Shown here: positions 36,801 to 48,800 of the stretch, one piece after another
Position numbering within the stretch: the stretch's first letter is position 1
How the letters are laid out: the number at the start of each line of letters is the position of its first letter
Assembly (NCBI RefSeq): GCF_018143015.1
Contig: NC_054740.1
Location: 73,553,856 to 73,617,855 of the forward strand
Length of the DNA: 64,000 bases
Source of the DNA: Lytechinus variegatus
Taxonomy: Eukaryota; Echinodermata; Echinoidea; Temnopleuroida; Toxopneustidae
Reading direction: 5' to 3'
Notes under the pieces: model-generated
What the model was told of the DNA's origin: nothing
Database searches by the model: none
What the model saw: only the letters and a program-made list of their open reading frames with translations
Program-made: the position numbers and the translations under genes

Positions 36801-39800
36801 ATCGAATAGCATTTTTGAATGAATGATCCCCTTCTAAAATGGGTATACATTATTCTGCCAAAGTGACCTTTAAGTAATGATCATGAACTTGCCGCCTTTT
36901 AAACGCGACACGTACGCCATGTCTGATCGATTCAACCCTCCCTCGCTCAACCGGTTTCATCTACAACGTATGTTAGAGATTGCACTGATTGCAATGTCAC
37001 ATCCATTCAGGCCTTTGTGACCCCGTTATCTACTACTTAATTCCCCCAATATTCTATCGTAATTAACTGTCAATTTCACTTTTAATTTTCCTCAAATATA
37101 TATAGGTATAATACTTCAGCGCTGTTAAATCTCAAAGAGGGAATTGGCGCTATAATATACCACGAATAATAATAATAATAATATTGTACTTATATAGCGC
37201 ATAATATTGGTAATCTCTATGCGCTTAACAAATGAATTATCCATTACATGCGAGATCAAATTATTAATATGGTTTTCAATGAAAAATAAAATACTATATG
37301 ACAACGCGAAACAGACGGTGCCTCGTATTGGGAAGGATTCGATATTTGGTAGACATAAACTGCAACATATGCGTTCGTTATAACCATATTTTCGCGTCAC
37401 TGGCATAAAAAAACATTCAAATCCTCTTGCCTATTTCATTAAACACTTTCATGCCCGGGGGGGGGGGGCATTTTCATCGACGAGTGGATACAATACGTGA
37501 CCAAAAAGCACGTAAAAAGGATCTTTTTTAAATTGTAGGGCACGTTGCGTACGTAACGTAACAAGGGGGTAAAAAACGCCAAAATAATGAAAAAAGGGTA
37601 TATATTTCGCTATGAAATCAACGTGTTTACGGTCTAATTGAGGGTATAAAAAGACTAAAATACTTTTATAAAGGGTGTACTTTTGGCCCCCACGTGTTTA
37701 GGGTCCGATTTGAGCGAGGTGTTTGGGTGTGTGGGCTGGTATTGAACCCAATTAAAAAGTAAAGGTAAAGCCGTCACGTCCGTGACATAACAATTAAGAT
37801 ATCGTTGTATATACTTGTTTAGAAGGCCAATTTGTTTGTTTTATTTCCGTATAAAATAACAAATACAAAGTACATATAATACATACAAATACATAAAACA
37901 TGAAGTGGTAAGGTCAAGGTGAAGATACAGTAATAAGGGGTAAGGAAGAAAGTAAATTGTACGGCTGGTAGTCCATATTTAGCTCCAATAATGCATTGCT
38001 GCTGGTCTTCCATGGAGCCAGTTTACTTGCAAAAAGGCTATGATTATCATAATGTATATAGGAAGTTGTCCATCAAACATAAAAGAAACAAAAATCATTA
38101 AAACAAAGATAAATCCTATAACCTACTCCTTCCACGGTACAAATCAGTGATTAAATTTCATTTAGCACAGATATATTTCAAAAAGGTATTTTTAAAAGAA
38201 TTGAAAGTGGTGATATTGCGAACGTACAAAGAGATTCTGTTAAATTCAAAGGAAGCTCGGTAAGAGAAAGATCTTTTACAACTATTGGTTCTAGGTCTGG
38301 GAAAACATTTATTATTTTCATTTCTAAGAGGGTAAGGAGTAGGTTATGTATGAAACGTATGTTTCATATATATTTCATATATTCAGTTGAGATGTTGTTA
38401 CTAATGTTATAGATGAATAATATCAAGTGAGTATAGTCTCTTTTGAATAGTGTCCCAACCCAGATTAGAATGAATTTGAGAGGTAGAAGTGTGTGAATAA
38501 GGGTCAATTTTCAAGATTAATCTTCCAGCTCTATTTTGATTTTTTTGAAGTTGGTCAAGTAGAGATTTGTTTGAAGATTGATAGATAATGTCACCAGAAT
38601 TAAAATGAGGTAAAATTGTTGAGTTATATATTCTACTGCTGAAAAATTTACAAAATGCTTTAGACGTGACATATAACCAGTCATTCTCCCCATTTTTTAC
38701 ATAAATGATTAATGTGATAGTACCACTTCATGTTTTCATCCACAAAGACACCTAGATACTTAAAGCTTTTCAATTAAGTCAATAAATGACAATTAATTTT
38801 CAGTTGGAAATGTTGTGAACCTTTAAGCATTTTAGGCATTCCAATCAACATGCCTACAGTTTTATCATAGTTTATTTTCAAATTATTCCTGTTCATCCAG
38901 GCAGATAGACTTCCCAGTTCCTTATTAAGGACGAGTTCGATAACTCGATAACTCAAATATGACTGTATCGTCAGCATAAAGGTGTACGGTGCACTCTTTA
39001 AATGCAAAAATTATATCATCAATAAATGAAATTAATAGTAAGGGTCCAAGGAGAGATTGATTGATTGATTGATTGAAGGATTTTATTAAAAAATATCCAT
39101 TCTCGCAGTCCAAAGACTGAATTGCAATGGTTACAAAGAGGGGCCACTTACATTGACGAGTGGATACCATGCGCGACCAAAAAAACACGTAAAAAGGATG
39201 TCTTTTTCACGATAGGGCACGTTACGTACGTAACGTGATAAGGGTGTCAAAAACACAAAAATAATGAAAAAAGGGTATCTATTTCGCTAGGAAAATTACG
39301 TGTTTAGGGTCGAATTTGCGGGGATGATAAAACAAAATTCAAATGTTTTATAAAGGATGTCCTTTTTGCCCCAACACTTCGTGTTTAGAGTCCGATTTGC
39401 GCGAGGTGAAGAAGATGGGGTCGTACTAAACCAAATAAGGTAAAGCCGACGACCGAAGGACCCGTAACAATAAAACATTCCTGTACTTGTTTAGGGTTCA
39501 TTTCAGGGAATATTTTAGTGGGGTATGGTGTGTCATCCCGTAGGACTAGCGTGCCAAAATTGATTTTTTGGTTGTTTTGGCTTCAATAGGGTCCCCTTAG
39601 ACCAAAAACGATGGGGGTCAAATTTTCAGACCCCTCCTTCCCTTTGTGGGGGGTCCTTTTTGGCGCCATATTGGTCTGTACAAAGCCCAATAGGATAATC
39701 CATTGTTTTCAACCTTATTTCTCACTTTTCTTCGCCAATTTTATTTTTAAGTTGTCTGAGGTGTACAAGAATGAATATTTGATGATTTTGTGAAGTCAAT

Positions 39801-42800
39801 ATTTTTTCACTTTTGCCATACGGGGGGCGGATTTTGCGAAAAATGCCCCCAAATTGTAAAATATTACCCCAAAAATGTAATTTTCCCACTTTTTGGCACT
39901 AGAATTAGAACAAAAAGATTACAAAATGAAGTGCATATGTCTTCTTGTACAGTCCAATAACAGAGGAATACATCACACGTAATTTATATGATTATTATTA
40001 ATAAATTAATGTAAAAGTCACCCCCATTTCAGGATTTTATGCAGTGAAAACCTAACTACAACACTAGAGGGCGCCATAACTTATCATGATGATATTAGTG
40101 TGGTACGGTATATCATGACACACTTCCTGCAGGATTTTTGTGCCAAAATTGTTTTTTTTTTTTTATTCACTTGGGTCCAATCTATCACGAAATAATAGGG
40201 TTCCAATTTTCCCCACCCTCACCCACTGCCTGAGGGGGGGGGTCACCTATATCGAGACCCACTAAAATCAGGAGTATCAGTAATTTGCGCCCGGTTAAAC
40301 AATGGATTATTTTATGGAATTTTATCATCCCTAGACAGCTAAAATGCCTATATCTGAAGGCTTCAAGTTGGACGAGCATCCTACCAACCATATCCCCTAC
40401 TCCCCCCCCCAACTGACTGGCATACAACTTTCACTATTCGGCCACTCGTTCTGGAGTACAATAACGATTAAAGTACTTCTATTCGAATTGTCAATTATGT
40501 ACTTCTCGGCTAATTTCCAATTACTGATAGCCAGAAAAAACACATAAAATATAATTTTAGCCCCCCCCCCACACACACGCACATATGCACATATTCATTA
40601 TTGAAATAACATGTGATGTTTAGAGAACTTCCGAACTTACATTGTTTTTCAACAGTTGTTAGTACTAATTGACCTCAGGAATAATATACTAAAAATCTAC
40701 CAAAATCTGCATCAGGGAAAGTGGTTATTTTCAAGATAGTATCCAAGATGGCCACCATTCACTTAAAATTAATGAATACGACTCTCTCATATCCACCCTA
40801 GAATCCTAATTAGTTTCATACTCCATGGTCTAGGAGTTAAATAATTTGTTGACACAGGGTAGAGTGAATATAAGGACCCCAGAATACCTGGAAAATATAA
40901 GATGGCATCAAAAAAGCCTGCCGTGTGCTAAAAATCCGCAATTTGGTTTTGATTCAATGATTTTAAGGGTGAAGTAGTAAATTGGAAAAAAGTTACAAGG
41001 ACAGTGAGTGGTCTGGTGGGTCCAAAAATCCATGATGGCTTCAAAAATTTTATTCTGAAATGGCTGCTAAAATTAGAGCAGACATAGCTGATTTCATATC
41101 GTCCATGGAAATGTGATTTCGATATTTAATTTTAAACCACTGGTTTGGGTTAAGTAATATATAAGGATAAGTTACAAGGACAGTCAGTGGTCTGGTATGT
41201 CCAAAAATCAAAGATGAATTCCAAAAAATGATCCTAAAATGGCTGCTGATACTTAAAGCGGACAAAGTTCATTTCATATCGGCCTGGGAGATAAGGTGTT
41301 TCATAAGGCTGTTCGTAAGATAAGACGACTTTAAGAACGACTGGTGATCCTTTCTCTTGGTAAATGGTATACACCATAGGGGATGGTTTAGCGCGTAAGT
41401 CGTCTTATCTTACGAACAGCCTTATGAAACACCTTACACCTTTATGAAACGGCCCCCAGTTTGGTGTCTAAACCAATGGTTTCAAGGGTCAAATAAGACA
41501 TTTGGTTAAGTAAATAAGGGCTGTCAGTGGTCTGCTATGTCAAAAATGCGATATGGCCTCCAAAATGCAGGGTCTAAATTGACTGTGGTTCTTAAAAGTA
41601 GACATAGTTCATTAGAAATGCACATTGTGGATTTGATTTTGGTGTCTACACTAGAGTTTAAAGGATCAAGTATTGTTTCAAGTAGAAAGAACAGTCGGAT
41701 GTCAAGTTTATCAAAAATCCAAGATTGCTTAAATGACTGCTATTACTTTAAAAGTGGATATAGAACATTAAACATACACCTGGGGATATTATTTTGGTGT
41801 CTACACTAGTATTTCAAGAGTTGAAATTAAAAATACATATTAAGGACTGGCTACAATGACTATGCAGTTATCCATTTTGCCTTGAAATCCAAGTGGGCTT
41901 TTAAAAAATGGGTTCCAAAATGACTACTGTTACTTAAAAGTGGAGACATTATTCAAACAATACCAACCTGTGAGAAATATTTTGGTGCCTACACTTATGG
42001 GATAAGTTATCATATTGATTCATGAGTTTGTAATAGCACCCACTTGATGATTTTTTTTAATCTACCATGGATTTTAGACGAAATGGAAAACTAAATATCC
42101 TTGTTATTTGTTGAATGTATTATCTAACCCTTTATACCACCATGTAGACAACCAAATTATTCCTCACATATTAATATTGTATAAACTGATCATTATTGAG
42201 TTTTAGGAATCATTTTAGATGCCATTTTGAAAACTTTCTTGGATTTTTAGGCAAAATGGACAAGTGCATATCTTTGTAACTAATCGAAAGTATTATTATA
42301 ATCATGAAACCATTGAGTGGACACCAAAATCCTATGTCCTTGGTGAATTTTAAATGAACGATGTCCATTTTTAAGTAACAACATTCACTTTAGACTCAGA
42401 TTTCTTCACGACATCTTGGATTTTCCGACATAGACCAATGACTGTCCTTGTTATGATATAGTAATATTAATAATATAGGTATATTTACCTAGGGAAGCCA
42501 CTTCAGTTCTAAAAACTGTTCTCCCAGCGGGCCTTGCCATTATTATTACCCCTGCCTTAGATGGGCTGCCTAGGCGCTTTAGCATTCAAGGAATTCCTTC
42601 GCGCATTCAGGGAATTTCTACCGGGTACCCATTTACCTCACCTGGGTTGAGTGCATCACAATGTTGATAAATTTCTAGCAGAATGAAACTATGCCATGGC
42701 TGGGATTCGAACCCACGACCCTTTCAAAGTCAAAAGACCAATCCACTGGGCCACAACACTCGAACAGTTGTAACTAATTTTCTGACTTTAAAAATCATGG

Positions 42801-45800
42801 TTTAAACATGAAACCATATTCTTGATGGATATTACATGTCCACTTGTAAATAACAGTGGCTATTTCATACTCTATTGTTTAACGTACTCGACCAACGCCA
42901 CTCTCCTTGTAACTTATTCTAATGTATTATTAGACTCACTTTTCCATGGTAGTCACACACATTCATATTCCCGGATATTGAACAAACTATATCGGTTTTT
43001 CAAGCAGCAACAGCAATTTCAAACTCCATTTTTGGAAGCCATCTTGGATTTTTTAACATACCGGACCACCGACTGTCCCGGTATGTTGAGTCCAAGTTGG
43101 CCTCCAAAAGTTAAATGAATAAAGAATGGAAACGGTATATTCTTGTCCCAATTATGATCGTTGAAACCATGGTCTAGACACCGATTTCATCTATCTCAGG
43201 TATATAAAATGTGCTATGTCCATTTAAAGTATCAACAGCCATTTTAAACTCCATTTTTGGAAGCCATCTTGGATTTCTGGGTCCTTGTAACTTTTCCCGA
43301 TATACTTCTTCACCCTTAAAAATCTTTGAATAGAAACCAAATTAAGGTCACTTAAGTAACAAAAAAAAATCCAGGATTTTTTTTTTATTTTAGCCCAAGG
43401 CAGCCATTTTGTCCCCCCCCGTGGGGGGGGGGGGCGAGAATCAAAACAAATTAGATGCCCATACTATGAATCGGCATTGGAAATAATTGCTCTTAAAATG
43501 TGTCAGCTTTCAAATTTATTGATAAAATTTCAGTGCCTAGAATTTGATTTTTTTAGGGAAGTGCTTATCATAAGTTATGGCGCCCTCTAGTGTTGTAGTA
43601 AGGTTTCACTGCATAAAATCCTGAAATGGGGATGATTTTTACATCAATTGACCAAAAATAATGATATACATTACATGTGATATATTCCTCTGTTGTTGGA
43701 TTGTATAACAAGACATATTCATTTCATTTTATAATCCTTTTGTCCTGATTTTAGTGCCCAAAAAGGGAAAAAATAATATTTTGGGGGCAATATTTTACAA
43801 TTTTGGGGCATTTTTCGTAAAGTCCGCCCCCCTATGGTAAAAGTTAAAAAACATTGACATCACAACATCATCAAATATTCATTCTCATACACCTCAGCCA
43901 ACTTTAATAATTAATTGGCAAAGAAAAGTGAGAAATAAGGTCGAAAACAATGGATTATCCTATTGGGCTTTGTACAGGCCAATATGGCGCCAAAAAGGAC
44001 CCCCCACAAAGGGAAGGAGGGGTCTGAAAATTTGACCCCCATCGTTTTTGGTCTAAGGGGACCCTATTGAAGCCAAAACAACCAAAAAATCAATTTTGGC
44101 ACGCTAGTCCTACGGGAGCTCTGTCAGTGACATACCGTACCACACTATTTGCCAAGAGTATATCGGTTTGTTTCCAATACTTGTTAAGGGTAGGGTTTCA
44201 CACGCCAATACTTGTTAAGGGGTGCATTTTCAGAATATGGAAATTACGTGTTTAGGGTGCTTTTCGAGACCCCATGGTCGCGCATGGTATCCACTTGAGA
44301 ATGGAAGTGGCCCCCCGGGAATGGTTACAATGTATGTACAGGATAAAATAACTAATACAATTAAACATTTGGTTCGAGAAATAAATAGTAAATGAAATAA
44401 TTACATGCATGCATAATTGAAAGTAGTACTCTTTGAAACGATTATTAGTGAGAAATAAAAGTGTATTCACTGGGAATAACAATGCAATCTAGGAAGTATA
44501 TTACTCGAAAGTTATTAAAATTCAATATTATTATACAAGAATGCTTTATTTTGAAATTGGTTGTTTGTAGATTGATATTGCACAGGTTTAAAATGAAAAT
44601 GAATGATCTGGGTGAATATATGGTAAAAATAAAATCAAACTAAAGTCATGCAATCTCTACTCAAATTATGATCAAATTAAAATCATTCACGATTAAACGT
44701 AATCAATTATAAATCGTACTAATTCAGTGATTAACCAAAATATGCAATTGGGAATATATCGAGTAAAATATTAAACTGAAAATTACAAATTTTATTAAAG
44801 AATGCTCCTGTATTGAAATAAATATTAATATTGCACATGATCAGAATACAAAGAAACATAAAATGAATATAAATAAATATCTTATTCACAACTGTGTAAA
44901 AAAATTAATGAATAGTAAAATGACATTATTAATATTTTGAGTACTAAGAAGATCCAATAACATGGAGATAACTGTCCATTCGATTAACATAAAATGCAAA
45001 AAGAAAGAATTACATGGGCCTAATAAGTAAAATGTTGATTTAGAGTCTTAACCAAGTAAGGAAGACCGGTACACCCTTAAAAATGATCCTTCTGATAAAA
45101 TTCCATTAATGGAAGTACGTATTCTTCTATTAGCCAAATGACTTTTGAACCAATTCAATTAATCACCAGATATAGCAATATTTCTAAGTTTGGATAGGAG
45201 AATTGCACAATCGACAATTTTGGAGGTCTATCAAAATAGCCCCTGTATACTGCCCAATGTCCATAGAATGAAACCAGTCATCCGTTATAGCAAGAGCAGT
45301 AATGGTAGAGTGTTTCGGACGGAATCCAGATTGAAATGCAGAAAGTAAAGAATGAGTTTGAATATAACCATGGACCTGCATGTGAAAAGATGGACGTTTA
45401 ACGCGAGCATTTCTTTGATCCAATGATAGTCACCGTTACCTGGTTATGCGCATCGTAATGAGAACATACAGGTGTTGTAACAATAGGATTTACCATGACT
45501 ACCAAGGCATCTGATCACTCAAGACGGATCACTTTCCCGGTCTTGATTTTTGTTGGCTGATACCCTGTTTCAGCATGTGCCTTTTAGTAAACATGTTTCA
45601 TATATATGGAGCAGCAAAATTGGGAGGCAGACGATGATATAAAATATGATATTATTCAATCTGCTAACTACCGCTCACACAAAAGGACCTCAATAACATT
45701 GAGAGATACACGATCTATACATGTGTCACGTATAAGTGGAATATTATGGAGAAAGTTGGGAAATTGAATTTTAAATGGTAAACAATCAATCACAATATTG

Positions 45801-48800
45801 CCTCTATATTACAATATGCAGACATTTCCCCAAATAGAACACATGGAATTAAGATAACCAGGGTAAACAAAAACTGCACATCGATTTTTTGATTTGTTAT
45901 CAACTGCGCTTACGATTTGTGAAATATAAATGTCCAATCACGAACTGCTTCAGTCCCTTCTCACCGTCGGTGACGATCATAAGACCAAAGAAGACTAGTA
46001 TGAAGAGAATGTTATGCAGATGACAATTACAGTCATCTGTTAGTGAATTATCTAAGAGATGAATGTCCATCTCTTCACAGGTCCATGATATAACGAAGCA
46101 ATTCCTTCTGTAGAATTGTTTCCATTAATTTAGACACACAGGGTAGAATCGATATCGGTCTATAGGCCTCGTTGTCAAATTCAAACTTATCACCTTTCTC
46201 GTGAATAGGAACAATTTTTACTACTTTCCATTTCTCAGGTACAACACCATCACATAAAGATTTATTTATAAAGAAGGTAGTAGGTTCAATAAAAAACTGA
46301 AATTGATTCTTTGATTAATATATACTGAAAAAACCATCTAGACCAACAGATTTTGTATTCTTCAAATTATGAACATCTTTCAATACATCGCTTTCAGAGA
46401 CAGGCGATAATTGAAAATGATCATGCACAAGGGACGCTTACCTGATCATGGTGTACAATTGTTGACTATTCAGCAATTTTTAAAGCCACATTAGCAAAGG
46501 GATTGTTAAAACCATTAGCCACTTCATCTGACATTACTTTGGGAAAAGTGCTTTCAGACGAGTTTTTGTTTTCGCCCATAACGGTTTTTGTCTCACCTGC
46601 ATAGCAGAGTGAGAATATAGGCGCCGCTTTTCCGACGGCGGCGGCGGCGTCAACATCAAATCTTAACCTGAGATTAAGTTTTTGAAATGACATCATAACT
46701 TAGAAAGTATATGGACCTAGTTCATGAAACTTGGCCATAAGGTTAATAAAGTATTACTGAAGATCCTATTAGAGATTCATGTCACATGACTAAGGTCAAA
46801 GGTCATTTTGGGTCAATGAACTTAGACCATGTTGGAGGAATCAAAATCTTAACCTGAGGTTGATTTTTTAAATGTCATCATAACTTTGAAAGTTTATGGA
46901 TTTGATTCATGAAACTTGGACATAATAGTAATCAAGCATCACTGAACATTTTGTGCAAGTTTTAGGTCTCATGATTAAGGTCAAAGGTCATTTAGGGTCA
47001 ATGAACTTTGGCCGCATTGGGGGGTATCTGTTGAATTACCATCATATCTTTGAAAGTTTATTGGTCTAGTTCGTTAAACTTGGACATTAGAGTAATCAAG
47101 TATCACTGGTCATCCTGTGCGCATAGCAGGTCACATGACCAAGGTCAAAGGTCAATGAACTTTGGCCGAATGGGGGTGTATCTGTTGAATTATCATTATA
47201 ACTTTGAAAGTTTATGGATCTGATTCATGAAACTTGGACATAAGAGTAATCAAGTATCACTGAACATCCTGTGCGAGTTTCAGGTCACATGATCAAGGTC
47301 AAAGGTCATGTAAGGTCAATGAACTTTGGCCATGTTGGGTTTTTTGTTGAATAACCATCATATCTCTGTAAGTTTATTGGTCTAGTTCATAAAAAGTGGA
47401 CATAAGAGTAACCATGTATCACTGAACATCTTGTGCGAGTTAGAGTAGTTTTCAAAGTCAGCACTGCTGCTATATTGAACCGCGTGATGCAGGTGAGACG
47501 GCCAGAGGCATTCCACTTGTTAGTATTTTCCAAGAGTCATTTCTATATGTTACATTTGATAAATTATTACAATAATATTTACGTTTAGATTTCCCTAATG
47601 ACACAAGTGACCTTATTTTTCAGAGTTATATACTTTTTTATTTCCATAAATCATTATCGTTCTTAATTTTGGCCTTTATCTTAGCTCTATATCTTTCTTT
47701 CATTAAAGACAAGATCCCATTAATCCTAGGAGAAGATTTTTACGAATACGCTAAGATTTTAATGGCATATGTATACTAACAACTTGTAATAGCAATTTTT
47801 CACACTTATTGACAGCGCCATTAATATCACCAAATCCTTTTATCATCCTCCAGTTTTGACAACGAAAGTCATTTCTTAAAGACTCCGACTCAACATTTCT
47901 GGATTTTCTATACATTATATGAGAATCCTTTTCATACTTGTTTTTTTTATCTTTCACAAGCCTAAACCTTTTTCTAATAAATAAAAAAAAAAAAACATAT
48001 TCATTTTGATCATACATTCTAATTATTTACTGTGGAAAACCAAATTGCTCAGAATTGCTCAAATTTGGTAGATATTAGAGAGGAATTATTGTCATATACG
48101 TAGACAGTTTATCTTTATCAGTTTAGTATTACCGGGAGTATTATATGAACATGAGTTTCAACAGACAAGTACTACGATTTTATATTACAAAAAAACACAT
48201 GTTGTATAGTTCTTTAAATGAGACTTTGCCACTGTTGCGTAAGGAGAATAAAATATATCCGAGGATATTATGTTTAAATTTATGTCGAAATTTTATCAAT
48301 AAAAACAACTCCAGAAATGTTGATGTGCTTTTCTATAACTCAACTGGAAAAATAGTACCTTCTTTTCACTGTTATGTTTTTCTTTCTTTATGAATTGTTG
48401 GCCTCCACATTACTAATGTGGGATTTTTATCTGAAACCAGTTGATATTTTTTGTTTGTAAATTCCATTACAGGAGTTCCGAAAAGTAATATGTTGCTATA
48501 ATGTGTAACATCAATAATATAATTAAAGCACATGATACATCACCAAGATATCTTTTTTGTGTGTGGCTTTTTTTAAAACAATATTCTACAATAGTCACTT
48601 TGCATGCCTTATTTCCTGTGAATTTTAGGAGAAATGCTGTTTCGTTCCTACCACAGGGGTATGCTTCAATTTTTATGTTCTCAAGTTAGTGAGTTTGATA
48701 ACCATGCAGCTTTCTTTGAACTTGCACCCTTTATTTTTTGAATCAATGCTCTAAGTGTTTAGCTCTCAGTCATGTCAGCTGTAATCTGGACATTGTGTGT

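Larger units (their letters stand above)
39137..44319. mobile_element. 5.18-kb giant palindromic (foldback) transposable element with 11-bp target duplication
   Basis: Both ends read inward as GGGGCCACTT..CATT...AGTGGATACCATGCGCGACC. AATGGTTACAA flanks the element at 39126-39136 and 44320-44330. Matched inverted blocks include 39545-40080 against 43560-44120 (TAGGACTAGCGTGCCAAAAT, ACTAGAGGGCGCCATAACTT, and others) and 40930-41060 against 43240-43345 (TTTTAAGGGTGAAG, GTTACAAGGAC, ATGGCTTC). The arms carry ~170-bp modules (CAGTGGTCTGGTNNGTCCAA, then AAATCCAAGATGGC) in opposite orientation on either side of a centre near 42.0 kb. No protein of transposase type is readable. Nested inside are a perfect MITE (41293-41435) and a SINE (42480-42766). 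Confidence 0.85.
39058..45052 (-). mobile_element. LINE B 3' end (39058-39136 plus 44320-45052), split by the giant palindrome
   Basis: Read on the minus strand and skipping 39137-44319, it is one ~0.8-kb A+T-rich 3' UTR-like segment. It ends ATTGCAATTCAGTCTTTGGA, TTTTTTAATAAAATCC and an (ATCA)n tail (39058-39077 plus strand, TTGATTGATTGA). The segment lies exactly between the two halves of LINE A, so it is a 5'-truncated retrotransposed copy inserted in LINE A's reverse transcriptase. Confidence 0.65.

Noticed and set aside
42697..42766. tRNA gene on the minus strand
   Set aside because: Good A and B boxes, but it is the head of a SINE with the shared core and A/T tail, so not annotated as a tRNA.
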